DNA of 64,000 nucleotides from an uncultured Lachnospiraceae bacterium (GTDB lineage Bacteria; Bacillota; Clostridia; Lachnospirales; Lachnospiraceae). The stretch covers positions 1 through 64,000 of the forward strand of contig CAMWUL010000008.1 in assembly GCA_947177445.1 (NCBI GenBank), read 5' to 3'. The position numbers and the translations under genes are program-made. The number at the start of each line of letters is the position of its first letter. Within the stretch, counting starts at the first letter, position 1. The notes beneath the pieces were generated by a model. The model worked only from the letters and a program-made list of their open reading frames with translations, made no database searches and was not told the DNA's origin. Below are positions 47,246 to 57,199 of the stretch, piece after piece.

Positions 47246-49531
47246 TCACTCCTTTCGAATCTGCTGCAGAATGCGGTTCAACTGCTTTACGCTCTCTTCA
47301 TCCGCCATTCCTCCCTGCTTCAGCAAGCTGATCAGGGTCATGCGGCCCATCATCCTCTGCAGTGCAGGGTTGTCCTTGACACTCTCGGCCACATCCCCCC
47401 GGGAAGCCGCTCCCCTGGCCATCATCTCTTCAATAATGGCACCGGCACGGGGATTGGAACGCAGCTCCGCCAGCGTATCGGAAACGGAAAAGCAGGACGG
47501 ATCAATTTCCTCCTGGTCAAACCAGTTCACCACATTTCCCTGCTTATTATACTGATAATCCAAATTGGGAGTCTCCACCCGGCGGACACGGATCCTGTCT
47601 GTGTACTCCCCGGCTCTGGCCTCGATCACATGCTCTCCCCTGAGGGGCACCTCAAACCGAAACACAGTCTTTCCCTTTTGGCTTCCTGCAAGCTCACCGT
47701 CCACGAACAGACTGACCTGATTCTGGTTGGAATAAACCTTGATCTCTGTGATCTCCTCAGCCCTGTCCACATACCGGCTTCCGCATAAATGTACAAAGGG
47801 CTCCTTCCGGTTCCAGGCGGCCTTGTACAGGTAAAAGGCATCCTTTTTTGTCTTCCGGTCAAAGGTCACCAGTCCCTTTTGGTTTTCCCCGTGCTTTCCG
47901 CCCTCGTCCCGGCCGTCCGCCGCAAAATCAAACATGTTCCACACGTGCGCTGCCCAAAGCCAGGGGCGTTTTTCTATCATATCCAGCATATGCTCATGGT
48001 ACAGCGCCTGATAGCCTTCCGTGTAATCCCCCTTCTCCGGCGCCGGGGACTGAAAACCGGGGTTCGCATCCGCTCCGTATTCCGAAAAGCCGATGCAGCG
48101 GTCCGGATACCTGGCGTGATATTCGTCGAAAAACTCGTCGTTTTGTTCCAATTCCCCCAAATACCACCCAAAATACAGATTATAGCTGTTCACATCCGGA
48201 ATCTCCAGGATGGGACTGTCAATCTCCAGCATAAACACGTTGGCCATGGTGGTGGGCCGGCTGGGATCCAGCCGGTGGCACAGCTCGTTCAGCCTCCGGT
48301 GATTGTCCAGAAGCGCTTCGTCCACTACGCTTGCGGCTGTGATCTCGTTGGACAGGCCCCAGACGGCAATGGAGGGGTGATTACAACACTGGACCACCAG
48401 CTCCTCCATCTGGCTTAAGGTGTTTTCCAGACCGTTCTTCATGTGCATGGTAATGTATGGAATTTCAGCCCATACCACAATACCGTTCTCGTCGCACAGG
48501 TCATAAAATTCCTGCGCATGCTGATAATGGGCAAGGCGCAGGGTGTTGGCTCCGATCTCCCGAACCAGCGCCATATCCTCTCTGTGCATTTCCAGGGTCA
48601 GGGCGTTACCCGCCCCCTTTCGGTCCTGATGGCGGCTGACGCCCCTTAAGGGAAAGCTTCGCCCGTTGAGAAGGAAACCCTTCTGAGGGTCAATCTCAAA
48701 TTTCCGACATCCGAAACGCACGGAAACGGTGTCTGCGGCCTGAGAAGTCTCTGCAGCCTGCGGATCTTTTGTATCCTCCCAAAGCGACGCCTGCGCCGTG
48801 TACAGATAAGGGTCCTCCGGACCGTCCCACAGATGGACATTTTCTATGAAAAATTCGGTGCGGGCATACCCGCCTTCCGCCGCTGCAGTTTGAGACTGTC
48901 CGTTCAGGGTAACCGTCACCTGCCCTTTCCCCGTCTGCCAGGTCTCTACGGTAACCTCCGCCGTCCTCTTCTTTGGATCCACCCGGGGAGTGACCCGGAT
49001 GCCCTGACCGCCCCGATACCCCAGTTCAAAATGGGTCCCGGGGACGCAGATCAGCTTTACCTCCCGATACAGCCCTCCGTAAAAAGTAAAGTCCGCCTTC
49101 TGCGGATACACCTGGTCATTGTCGCTGTTGTCCACGGAAACTGCCAGCAGATTCTCCTTTTGCAGGAAATCCGTCACATTCACCCGGAAGGCAGAGTATC
49201 CGCCCTGATGAACGGCCAGCTTTTTCCCGTTGAAATACACCTCTGCGGTCATGGCCGCGCCGCAAAACTCCAGCCAGGCTTCTCCCTCCGGCTCCAGCTT
49301 GGGCGCCTCCAGCCTCCGCATGTACCAGCACCTTCCCCGGTAATAGTCGTTTCCCCCGTCCTGTCCGTCCCGGGCATTCCAGGTATGAGGCAGCGTGACC
49401 GCCTCCCCGTCCCTTAATATTGCATCAAAAGCTGCATTACCCGGTCCGTCCCAATTCTCTTCCGCATCGCCCGGGGGCAGTGCGGCTTTCGTAAAATACC
49501 AATCATCGTTGAGCAAAATTGTCTTACGCAT
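47246..49531 (-). CDS. Glycoside hydrolase family 2 (beta-galactosidase-like)
   Basis: MRKTILLNDDWYFTKA..., FPLRGVSRHQDRKGAGNALTLEMHREDMALVREIGANTLRLAHYQHAQEFYDLCDENGIVVWAEIP. Confidence 0.93.
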   Translation of the reverse strand: MRKTILLNDDWYFTKAALPPGDAEENWDGPGNAAFDAILRDGEAVTLPHTWNARDGQDGGNDYYRGRCWYMRRLEAPKLEPEGEAWLEFCGAAMTAEVYFNGKKLAVHQGGYSAFRVNVTDFLQKENLLAVSVDNSDNDQVYPQKADFTFYGGLYREVKLICVPGTHFELGYRGGQGIRVTPRVDPKKRTAEVTVETWQTGKGQVTVTLNGQSQTAAAEGGYARTEFFIENVHLWDGPEDPYLYTAQASLWEDTKDPQAAETSQAADTVSVRFGCRKFEIDPQKGFLLNGRSFPLRGVSRHQDRKGAGNALTLEMHREDMALVREIGANTLRLAHYQHAQEFYDLCDENGIVVWAEIPYITMHMKNGLENTLSQMEELVVQCCNHPSIAVWGLSNEITAASVVDEALLDNHRRLNELCHRLDPSRPTTMANVFMLEIDSPILEIPDVNSYNLYFGWYLGELEQNDEFFDEYHARYPDRCIGFSEYGADANPGFQSPAPEKGDYTEGYQALYHEHMLDMIEKRPWLWAAHVWNMFDFAADGRDEGGKHGENQKGLVTFDRKTKKDAFYLYKAAWNRKEPFVHLCGSRYVDRAEEITEIKVYSNQNQVSLFVDGELAGSQKGKTVFRFEVPLRGEHVIEARAGEYTDRIRVRRVETPNLDYQYNKQGNVVNWFDQEEIDPSCFSVSDTLAELRSNPRAGAIIEEMMARGAASRGDVAESVKDNPALQRMMGRMTLISLLKQGGMADEESVKQLNRILQQIRKE

Positions 49532-49642
49532 GGTTCCTCCTCGATGGCTCACTGTTTGTCAGCGGCCTGTTTGCTTAAATATCATTATAGTAAAGCCGCC
49601 TGCTTTTTGCATCCAATAATCCGTGAAGACGTTAAGAAATTC

Positions 49643-49759
49643 GTTACTTTTCACGGCTTCGCCGTTCAAAGCAACTTGATGCCCAGCGCGTGCTGTCTCG
49701 GGTTTTGCGTGCAAAATGCGCACGAAAACACCTCGCGGCCCCTGACCGTGAAAAGTAAC
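49643..49759 (+). mobile_element. Family A element, full length (117 bp), with 8-bp target-site duplication (7/8)
   Basis: Perfect 14-bp TIRs GTTACTTTTCACGG / CCGTGAAAAGTAAC; flanks AGAAATTC (49635-49642) and AGAAATCC (49760-49767). Confidence 0.88.
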
Positions 49760-49879
49760 AGAAATCCGTTTTTTAGCCGGCCTAAAATTCTCTGGCGCAA
49801 ACCTGGGTATTTCGTGTATACTGTAAATATCAGCTAACCTCCCATACAGGGACTTTTATAGTAAAAGGAGAAATTTTTC

Positions 49880-50110
49880 ATGCATATAAGACCGGATGCA
49901 AATATAGTGGAATTTTTGAAGCAAATCCGAAGATGCCGCTGCGATGTGATGTTTGAGACACCAGAGGGTGACCGTCTGGCTCTGAAATCCACGCTCAGCC
50001 AGTACATTTTCTGTACCATCGCCTCCAATCCCCAGCTGCTGAAAAGCGGCGCGCTCCGCTTTGAGCAAAAAGAAGACCAGGAACTCATGAAGGATTTTCT
50101 CGACGGCTGA
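49880..50110 (+). CDS. Small conserved-looking hypothetical protein (76 aa)
   Basis: MHIRPDANIVEFLKQIRRCRCDVMFETPEGDRLALKSTLSQYIF; preceded by AAAAGGAG. Confidence 0.65.
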   Translation: MHIRPDANIVEFLKQIRRCRCDVMFETPEGDRLALKSTLSQYIFCTIASNPQLLKSGALRFEQKEDQELMKDFLDG

Positions 50111-50158
50111 AAACCTGTGATACACTTGAAAAATTCTGCACGATAAACGGAGAAGAAA

Positions 50159-51373
50159 ATGAATATTCAGGAAAAACTGGATTTTTTCAGACAATTGATC
50201 CTCTGCAGCCATGATCTGCCGCTGCGAAGCTATGAGCCCTCTTTCCTTCTGGCGTCTCCAGCCGCTTTCCCCCATGCCTCGGAGGATGACGATATGCTTG
50301 TATTGATCAGTCTGGAGGAGCCTCTGAAAAAATACGTGGAGAGCCAGTCCCGATGTCCCGTGCTTATAGACGATTATCTGGGACTGATCTGGATTGCCGC
50401 CTTTGCCTGGGAGCAGGACTGCCTTCAGGGCATCCATGTGCTGGGTCCCGCCTATTCCGGACGGACATCCTACCAGGCCGTGAAAAAAGGACTGGACAAG
50501 CACGATCTTTCCATCAGCATACGGGCCAAAATTTTCCGATTTTTTGAGCATATTCCCATCATTCCCACCAACCAGCTCTTCCAGTATGCCGTAATGCTGC
50601 ACTACTGCATCACCGGACAGCGGCTCACCACCAACGACATCCGTTTTATGGAAAGATCCGAGGAAGACGCAGCTGTGCCTGAGGTCAACCTGATCTCGGA
50701 GGAGCACCGCGGCGTATGGGCTGCGGAACAGACCTTTATCAACATGCTTCGGGAAGGAAACCCCAACTACCTGGACGCCCTGGCCCGTTCTCACAGTCTC
50801 AGCGACGGCCCCCGCTTCGACGTGGGCAATCCCCTGCGCCGGGCGAAATCCACCTCCATCGTCCTGCTGACGCTCTGCTCCAGAGCGGCTATTGAGGGCG
50901 GCGTAAGCCCCTCCGTGGCCTATACCCTCAATGATCACTACATGCAGCTGATCGAAGAATGCGGCAGTATCGCGGAAACCTCCAACACCTGCAGTGCACT
51001 TATGGAGGATTACGTTCAAAGGGTGCGGCAGGGAAAAAATAATACCCTTTCCGGCCAGATCAGAAGCGCCTGCGATTATATCACGATCCATATCCGGGAA
51101 AAGCTTTCCATCGCCGCCCTGGCCGACCAGGCCGGCTACACGGAATACTATTTCTCCCACAAATTCAAGCAGGAAACCGGCTGTAGTGTGGCAGATTATA
51201 TCAAGCGTGAAAAAATCCGCCAGGCAAAGCTTCTGCTTTCCGGGACCAAAATGAGCATCCAGGAAATCAGCGACGAGCTTTCCTTTGGCTCCAGAAGCTA
51301 TTTTTCTTCCTCCTTTCAGAAGGAGACAGGACTTTCCCCCAGCGAGTACCGGGAGAAAAACATCAAATATTAA
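50159..51373 (+). CDS. AraC family transcriptional regulator
   Basis: C-terminal LSIAALADQAGYTEYYFSHKFKQETGCSVADYIKREKIRQAKLLLSGTKMSIQEISDELSFGSRSYFSSSFQKETGLSPSEYR. Confidence 0.93.
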   Translation: MNIQEKLDFFRQLILCSHDLPLRSYEPSFLLASPAAFPHASEDDDMLVLISLEEPLKKYVESQSRCPVLIDDYLGLIWIAAFAWEQDCLQGIHVLGPAYSGRTSYQAVKKGLDKHDLSISIRAKIFRFFEHIPIIPTNQLFQYAVMLHYCITGQRLTTNDIRFMERSEEDAAVPEVNLISEEHRGVWAAEQTFINMLREGNPNYLDALARSHSLSDGPRFDVGNPLRRAKSTSIVLLTLCSRAAIEGGVSPSVAYTLNDHYMQLIEECGSIAETSNTCSALMEDYVQRVRQGKNNTLSGQIRSACDYITIHIREKLSIAALADQAGYTEYYFSHKFKQETGCSVADYIKREKIRQAKLLLSGTKMSIQEISDELSFGSRSYFSSSFQKETGLSPSEYREKNIKY

Positions 51374-51412
51374 GGAAGCGGTGATTTCAATCAGCGCTTC
51401 CTTAAAGCATTC

Positions 51413-52753
51413 TCAGTAATGATATTTGTCCCTTTTCCCTGTCAGAAACAGAGCGGTCACTGCCGCCGCCATCATTTCCGCCGCCACAATGGACCACCAG
51501 ATCCCGTCGATCTGCCAAATCAGCGGGAAGATAAGCACTGCCGCCGCCTGAAACACCAGCGTCCGCAGAAAGGCGATCAGCGCCGACACAAGCCCGTTTC
51601 CCAGTGCGGTAAAGAAGGAGGATCCAAAAATGGCGATCCCGGCGAACAGGAAGGAAAAGGAATAAATCCGAAAGCCCCGGAGCGTCAGCTCCAGAAGCCC
51701 CTGGTCATATCCCACAAAAATCATTCCCAGAGGGCGCGCCAGCCCTTCCGCCAGCCCCAGCATGGCCAGGGAAAAGCCCCCGATAATCACAAGGCTTTTC
51801 CGAAAAAGATTTTTCAGTTCCCCGTGGTCTCCCGCCCCGTAATGGTAGCTGATCACCGGAGCCGATCCCACGGAATATCCGATAAAGGCCGCCAGAAAAA
51901 TCATGTTTACATACATCAGCACCCCATATGCCGCCACGCCGTCCTCTCTGGCATATTTCATCAATTGAAAATTGTAAAGCATGCTGACCACGGACATGGA
52001 AATGTTGGACATCAGCTCGGATGAGCCGTTGGTGCAGGTTTTCAGCAAAGCCCTGCCGTCATACCGGGTTTTGGTAAGCCGCAGCGCGCTGGTGTTGGGG
52101 CGCAGAAAGTAGATCAGGGGAACGATCCCGCCCACCGCCTGGCTCAGGGCCGTAGCCGCCGCGGCCCCCGGCAGCCCCCATCGAAAAACCGCCACGAAAA
52201 CAAAATCCAGCGCCATATTGGTGATTCCTGCGGCCATGGTCACCGCCAGACCCAGTCTGGGCTTCTCCGCCGTCACAAAAAAGCTCTGGAATTCATACTG
52301 CAGCATGAATGCCGGCAGCGCCGCAAGAATGATCCTGCCGTAAAGCACACAGTTGTCCAGCATATCCCCCTCCGCCCCCAGGGCCGCCGCCACAGGCCGG
52401 ACAAACAGGATCCCCAGCACGCCGATCAGGATGCCGCAGACGGCAGACACATACACCAGCAGAGAAAACAGCCGGTTTGCCTTCTCTCTGTTTCCCTCTC
52501 CCATGGCCTGGGCAATCAGGGCGCTGCCCCCGGTGCCGAACATAAATCCTACGGCGCCCAGAATCATTAAAAAGGGCATGATAAAATTTACCGCCGCGAA
52601 GGGCGTCTTCCCCACATAATTAGATACAAAAAAACCATCCACCACACCATAGATGGAAGTAAAAACCATCATGACAATGGAGGGCAGTGTAAAAGTCAGC
52701 AGTTTTTTATAATTGAAATGATCTGATAATTGTATTTGTGTTTTCGTTCTCAT
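51413..52753 (-). CDS. MATE family efflux transporter
   Basis: TLPSIVMMVFTSIYGVVDGFFVSNYVGKTPFAAVNFIMPFLMILGAVGFMFGTGGSALIAQ. Confidence 0.95.
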   Translation of the reverse strand: MRTKTQIQLSDHFNYKKLLTFTLPSIVMMVFTSIYGVVDGFFVSNYVGKTPFAAVNFIMPFLMILGAVGFMFGTGGSALIAQAMGEGNREKANRLFSLLVYVSAVCGILIGVLGILFVRPVAAALGAEGDMLDNCVLYGRIILAALPAFMLQYEFQSFFVTAEKPRLGLAVTMAAGITNMALDFVFVAVFRWGLPGAAAATALSQAVGGIVPLIYFLRPNTSALRLTKTRYDGRALLKTCTNGSSELMSNISMSVVSMLYNFQLMKYAREDGVAAYGVLMYVNMIFLAAFIGYSVGSAPVISYHYGAGDHGELKNLFRKSLVIIGGFSLAMLGLAEGLARPLGMIFVGYDQGLLELTLRGFRIYSFSFLFAGIAIFGSSFFTALGNGLVSALIAFLRTLVFQAAAVLIFPLIWQIDGIWWSIVAAEMMAAAVTALFLTGKRDKYHY

Positions 52754-52852
52754 GTAGATGCTTCACCGCCTGCCAGGGCGTTTCATAACCTCCCGCTTTC
52801 CATTTTCTCCCGCTTTACAAGCAGTCCGATTCGTCTTGGCAGCCGCGTCAGG

Positions 52853-53290
52853 TCAAATGGCATTAACCTTATTCCGAAGAGCCTCCAGATACCTTTTTGT
52901 CAATTCCAGATAAGCCTCCCGCTCCTCCTCCGGCCAGGAATTCAAGATATCGTTCTCCGCCTGAATCACCCGTACCACAGTGTTCTGAACCAATTCCCTG
53001 CCCTGTTTTGTAAGGCACACTCGCTTCTTTCTGCCGCCGCAGGCTTCCAGGGATACTCTCCCCGCCTTCTCCAGCTTTCGAAGACCCGAGTTGATAGTCT
53101 GCCTGCTGGCTCCCGAAAATTTACAAATGTCGTGAAGCAGACAGCTGTCACCTTCATTGCAAATGGAGTACAGGATCATCATTTCGCTGTCTGACAGTCC
53201 AAGCTTCAAAGCCGCCTTATGATAAACCCCATCAATTTCGCTGGTCAGATAATTCAGCCGCTTCATCTGTGCCGATACATATTCTCCCAT
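52853..53290 (-). CDS. MarR family transcriptional regulator
   Basis: Winged HTH: LGLSDSEMMILYSICNEGDSCLLHDICKFSGASRQTINSGLRKLEKAGRVSLEACGGRKKRVCLTKQGREL. Confidence 0.93.
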   Translation of the reverse strand: MGEYVSAQMKRLNYLTSEIDGVYHKAALKLGLSDSEMMILYSICNEGDSCLLHDICKFSGASRQTINSGLRKLEKAGRVSLEACGGRKKRVCLTKQGRELVQNTVVRVIQAENDILNSWPEEEREAYLELTKRYLEALRNKVNAI

Positions 53291-53323
53291 GATAATCCTC
53301 CATGCTCTTTGCTGGCCTATTTT

Positions 53324-53364
53324 GTACGAAATCGGACATATTGTATTCTAGTACGATTTCGTAC
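53324..53364 (-). promoter_or_regulatory. Two palindromic putative MarR operators
   Basis: GTACGA-AA-TCGGAC (53324-53337) and GTACGA-TT-TCGTAC (53351-53364), upstream of the MarR start. Confidence 0.7.
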
Positions 53365-53388
53365 ATATGTCAAGTGCATATTTGCGGA

Positions 53389-53421
53389 TACTTTTCATGG
53401 GCAGGGGCCGCGAAAAGTAAC
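53389..53421 (+). repeat. Minimal family A remnant (both termini, interior deleted)
   Basis: ATACTTTTCATGGGCAGGGGCCGCGAAAAGTAAC retains degenerate termini of the family A element. Confidence 0.55.
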
Positions 53422-53448
53422 CTGAAAGCTGACAGAAGCGCATAGGAA

Positions 53449-55035
53449 TCACACCCTTCCGCAGAGGTCAAAGCGGTTATTTTTCCGGTATAAAAATCCC
53501 GTGATCAAAAGAAGTCCCAGGCAGATTCCTCCTTTGAGCAGCCACGCATGTTCTTTCGGAACCAATACCGCACCCACGGCGCAGGGAATCGCCAGTAAAA
53601 AGCCTCCCATTCCTCCAAGCACACAGGAGGCGCTCTGCTTCACCACGCTTACCTCGTTCTCCCAGTTCAGCACGGGAAAATGCAGGTTGACGGTAATCCC
53701 ATACACGCAGGAAAATAAAAGGAATACCGCCGGAATCAAAAGCAGCCAAAAAAGCTCCTCCGCTCCCGGCTTCAACGCCAGGATGAGGAATATCTGTGAC
53801 AAAAGATAAAAGGGCAGAAACAGCAGCAGATTCATTAACAGCTTGGCGTCCAGAATGTTCTTTGCCGACAAAGGCAGGCTTTTTGCGATCCACCAGTTTT
53901 TCCCCTCCATTGACACAGATGTGGCCGTGGTGGTCATCATACAGAAAATACCGGCAAACATGATAGGAACAAGCGAAGCCAAATCTATCGAAGCAGGCAG
54001 AGAGGCCGTCAGCGTATCCGTTCCCACTGCCAGCAATGCGCCGGAAAAAATGCAGCCCATAACCGGTCCCATGATGGTGTTAGTCACATAGACGCTGGAG
54101 GAAAAATATCTTCTGAATTCCCGCCTGCACAAAGATACCAGCAGCGAATCCTCCTTCAGACGTCCCATTCTGTAATCATGCCTGGCAGAATTGCCAAACA
54201 GGCCGCGGCAGATCTGGTGGAAAAAGAATGAAACCCCCGCCGACACCGTTCCAAATATTCCCAGAGAAGCACCAATAAAAAACAATCCCTGATGCAAATC
54301 TCCCTGCACTGCCGCAGCGCCCAGCCACATTGCCGGGGGATATACTCTCCCCAGAAGATCTGTAATAACTGAAGTCAGTTCTTTCAGCATTTCCGGGCTG
54401 ATATCTCCCAATACGGAAATCCGCATAGAGCAATACAATATTGCAAACATCGTCATGATGGACAAGCCCGTGGCCGCCAGGCTTTTGTGACGCATACGGG
54501 AGGATAAACCGGTAATCAGCGCACCGATCAAAATGGCTCCGGCCATGGGAAGCATGGGAACAAACCATACTCCAAGGATCAGCGTCAGGAAAAAAGCCGG
54601 ACCGGGCCTTTCGCTCCAGGCATATACCGCCGCCCCCGGCAGCAATACCGCCAGGACGATCAGCAGATTCTCAACATACATTCTTGCCAGACGACTGAGC
54701 ACAACCGCCGTTCTGGAAACCGGCAGGGCGCACAGCATGTCGTAACCGCCCTTCCGGAAAATCACGCTGCCCGCCTTAAACATGCCAAAAATAAAAATCA
54801 ACAGACTGGATATCATGAAAAGGTATGGGGGAACCACTTCCCCTGCTCCCAGCCAGATCAGGCCATAGGACAGACCTCCCACATAAAAAACCATCATTGC
54901 CAACAGCCATATCCACACTGCCATAAGCATTACGGCCTTCCTTTTCGCTTTTTTATCCCTGGAAAATCGAAATACATTCCATCCGAAGATATTGCATAGC
55001 TCCAGCCTAATCAGCGTTCCTGTCTGCGCCGCCAT
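53449..55035 (-). CDS. ABC-2 type membrane protein (putative permease, 528 aa)
   Basis: Multi-TM ORF overlapping the upstream ABC ATPase gene. Confidence 0.8.
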   Translation of the reverse strand: MAAQTGTLIRLELCNIFGWNVFRFSRDKKAKRKAVMLMAVWIWLLAMMVFYVGGLSYGLIWLGAGEVVPPYLFMISSLLIFIFGMFKAGSVIFRKGGYDMLCALPVSRTAVVLSRLARMYVENLLIVLAVLLPGAAVYAWSERPGPAFFLTLILGVWFVPMLPMAGAILIGALITGLSSRMRHKSLAATGLSIMTMFAILYCSMRISVLGDISPEMLKELTSVITDLLGRVYPPAMWLGAAAVQGDLHQGLFFIGASLGIFGTVSAGVSFFFHQICRGLFGNSARHDYRMGRLKEDSLLVSLCRREFRRYFSSSVYVTNTIMGPVMGCIFSGALLAVGTDTLTASLPASIDLASLVPIMFAGIFCMMTTTATSVSMEGKNWWIAKSLPLSAKNILDAKLLMNLLLFLPFYLLSQIFLILALKPGAEELFWLLLIPAVFLLFSCVYGITVNLHFPVLNWENEVSVVKQSASCVLGGMGGFLLAIPCAVGAVLVPKEHAWLLKGGICLGLLLITGFLYRKNNRFDLCGRV

Positions 55036-55744
55036 GATCCACCACCTCCATAAAAATAGACTCCAGAGACTGTCCCTGCCTGAGGATATCCTCCATATTG
55101 CCGCAAGCCGCTAATGCTCCGTCCCGGATAATCGCCACCTTATTGCACAGCCTCTCCGCCACGTCCAGCACATGGGTGGAGAAGAAAATAGCGCCTCCCC
55201 CGGCACAGACGCTTCGCATAATTTCCTTGAGTATCACAGCCGCCTTGGGATCCAGGCCCACGAAGGGTTCGTCCAGAATCCACAGCCTTGGCTGATGCAC
55301 CAGGGCGGAAAGCAGCGCCAGCTTTTGCTTCATTCCATGGGAATAGGTGGATATCAGATCCCCCAAAGAAGCCGTAATCTCAAACCTGTCTCCATATTCT
55401 CTGATCCGCTCCTCCCTCTCCCGGGCCCCCACCCGGAACACATCCGCCACGAAATTTAAATATTGAATGCCTGTGAGATATTCGTAAAGATCCGGATTAT
55501 CCGGTATATATGCAAACTGCCGTTTGCACTCCAGAGGAGCTTTTTGAATATCCAGACCGCCGACCTGAATCGTTCCGGCATCAAAATCCTGGATCCCCGC
55601 CGCGCATTTCAGAGTGGTTGTCTTTCCCGCGCCATTATGCCCGATAAACGCGTAAATGTCCCCCGGCGCGATATGCAGGCTTAAATCTGTGACCCCTTTG
55701 CTGCTGCCCTTATAATGCTTTGTCAAATGCTCTATTCTTAACAT
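55007..55744 (-). CDS. ABC transporter ATP-binding protein
   Basis: FIGHNGAGKTTTLKCAAGIQDFDAGTIQVGG...YSHGMKQKLALLSALVHQPRLWILDEPFVGLDPKA. Confidence 0.95.
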   Translation of the reverse strand: MLRIEHLTKHYKGSSKGVTDLSLHIAPGDIYAFIGHNGAGKTTTLKCAAGIQDFDAGTIQVGGLDIQKAPLECKRQFAYIPDNPDLYEYLTGIQYLNFVADVFRVGAREREERIREYGDRFEITASLGDLISTYSHGMKQKLALLSALVHQPRLWILDEPFVGLDPKAAVILKEIMRSVCAGGGAIFFSTHVLDVAERLCNKVAIIRDGALAACGNMEDILRQGQSLESIFMEVVDHGGADRNAD

Positions 55745-55822
55745 ATCCTGTCCTTCCTGTATCAGCATATTCCAGATAATTTCTGCTGCCTTCCTTGCTG
55801 GAATTTCTTTCCCGTCTCCTCT

Positions 55823-56971
55823 TCATGCATGATCCTCACGCACTCCGCCCTGTTCTCCATTACATAGTCTGCTCTCAACGCTCCGGAATTCCCTGTTCTG
55901 CCGAATACCTCCAAAAGCCGGATGAGAAAGCGCCGCCCGCAGATTTTCCCGCAGAAAGCTTCTGTCCCGGGGAGCCATCCGCCCAAGGGGCAGCTTTTCT
56001 ATCCAGGCATCCAGCAGGTCAAAATACCCATCTCCATGAAAGGTGATTTCCTCCGACTCCAGCAGACGATTACAGCTTTTTTCAAAAAGCAGCAGCGCCT
56101 CCAGGGCCTCCTTTCCCTTCCCGTTTCCTCCATAAACCACCGCCGTCTGGTAATGAAACTGCGCTGTCAGATTGGGATGAAGCTCCTCCAGCCCGTATAA
56201 TTCTATGATTCCCCTGATTCTTTGCACCGTTTCCTCACACCGCTCCAGATCCCTTTCATACAGCGACAATAACAGCGCTGCGCCGCTCACCAAATTCAGC
56301 AGCTCCAGATACTGCTTTACCTGGACAAAGCTTTTTGCCTTTTCACCTTCCCCGGCCATTTCATATGCCTGAATCAGCATGAGGCCGCTCTGTCCTGTAA
56401 GGCGGCCCGGATCAGCTACTGTTTCCAATGCATCCACAGCCTCAGCCGCCTTCCCCAGAGAAAGATTCAGCCCCGCTTTCAATACCAGCGCCTCACTGCA
56501 TACTCCCGAATCGCCGCAGCTCTCCAGGATACGGTCACACCATGCTATCGCTTCCTGCAAAAGCTCCCTGCCTTCCTTCTCTGACTCCGCCAGCATATAA
56601 TGATTCCAATACAATATACCTAATTGCAGCAAAAAGGGATAACAGGCATAATATCGATGCGCAAGAGACCGCGCCTTTTCCAGAACCGTATGAAAGGGAA
56701 GACTGGCAAAATCCCGGGACAGCTCCCCATAATAGTGCCGGATCTGCTGGCCGGAAAGCCGGGCTTCATATCCCACCAGTTCATCGATTGTCACGTCAAA
56801 AAAGGCTGCCATCTGTGACAGCAGAAAAATATCCGGTATACTCTGGCCCGTCTCCCATTTGGACACGGAAGCCTTCGTCACTCCCATAAATTCCGCCAAT
56901 GTCTCCTGCGTAAGCTTTCTTTGACGCCTCAGCCGGATAATATTATTTGAAAGGTTGATCTCGTTCTTCAT
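55823..56971 (-). CDS. XRE-family regulator with TPR-like C-terminus
   Basis: NIIRLRRQRKLTQETLAEFMGVTKASVSKWETGQSIPDIFLLSQMAAFFDVTIDELVGYE. Confidence 0.9.
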   Translation of the reverse strand: MKNEINLSNNIIRLRRQRKLTQETLAEFMGVTKASVSKWETGQSIPDIFLLSQMAAFFDVTIDELVGYEARLSGQQIRHYYGELSRDFASLPFHTVLEKARSLAHRYYACYPFLLQLGILYWNHYMLAESEKEGRELLQEAIAWCDRILESCGDSGVCSEALVLKAGLNLSLGKAAEAVDALETVADPGRLTGQSGLMLIQAYEMAGEGEKAKSFVQVKQYLELLNLVSGAALLLSLYERDLERCEETVQRIRGIIELYGLEELHPNLTAQFHYQTAVVYGGNGKGKEALEALLLFEKSCNRLLESEEITFHGDGYFDLLDAWIEKLPLGRMAPRDRSFLRENLRAALSHPAFGGIRQNREFRSVESRLCNGEQGGVREDHA

Positions 56972-57199
56972 GCTTATTCCCCTGTGGTATTGTGTGCAAT
57001 CTATGAGAAATATCGCCTGTATAGATAGTGTACCAGATTCACAAATCTCTATCAATGGATTGCCCCGATACTTTGGTAAACAAAATCAACCATCAGGAAA
57101 CTTTTATATCCTGAAGCTATGGGTGGACAATGACATTGCCTCCGGAAACCTCCTTCTTTAAGGATTGTTCAGCCTCCGAAGGCAAGACCGCATACAGTT

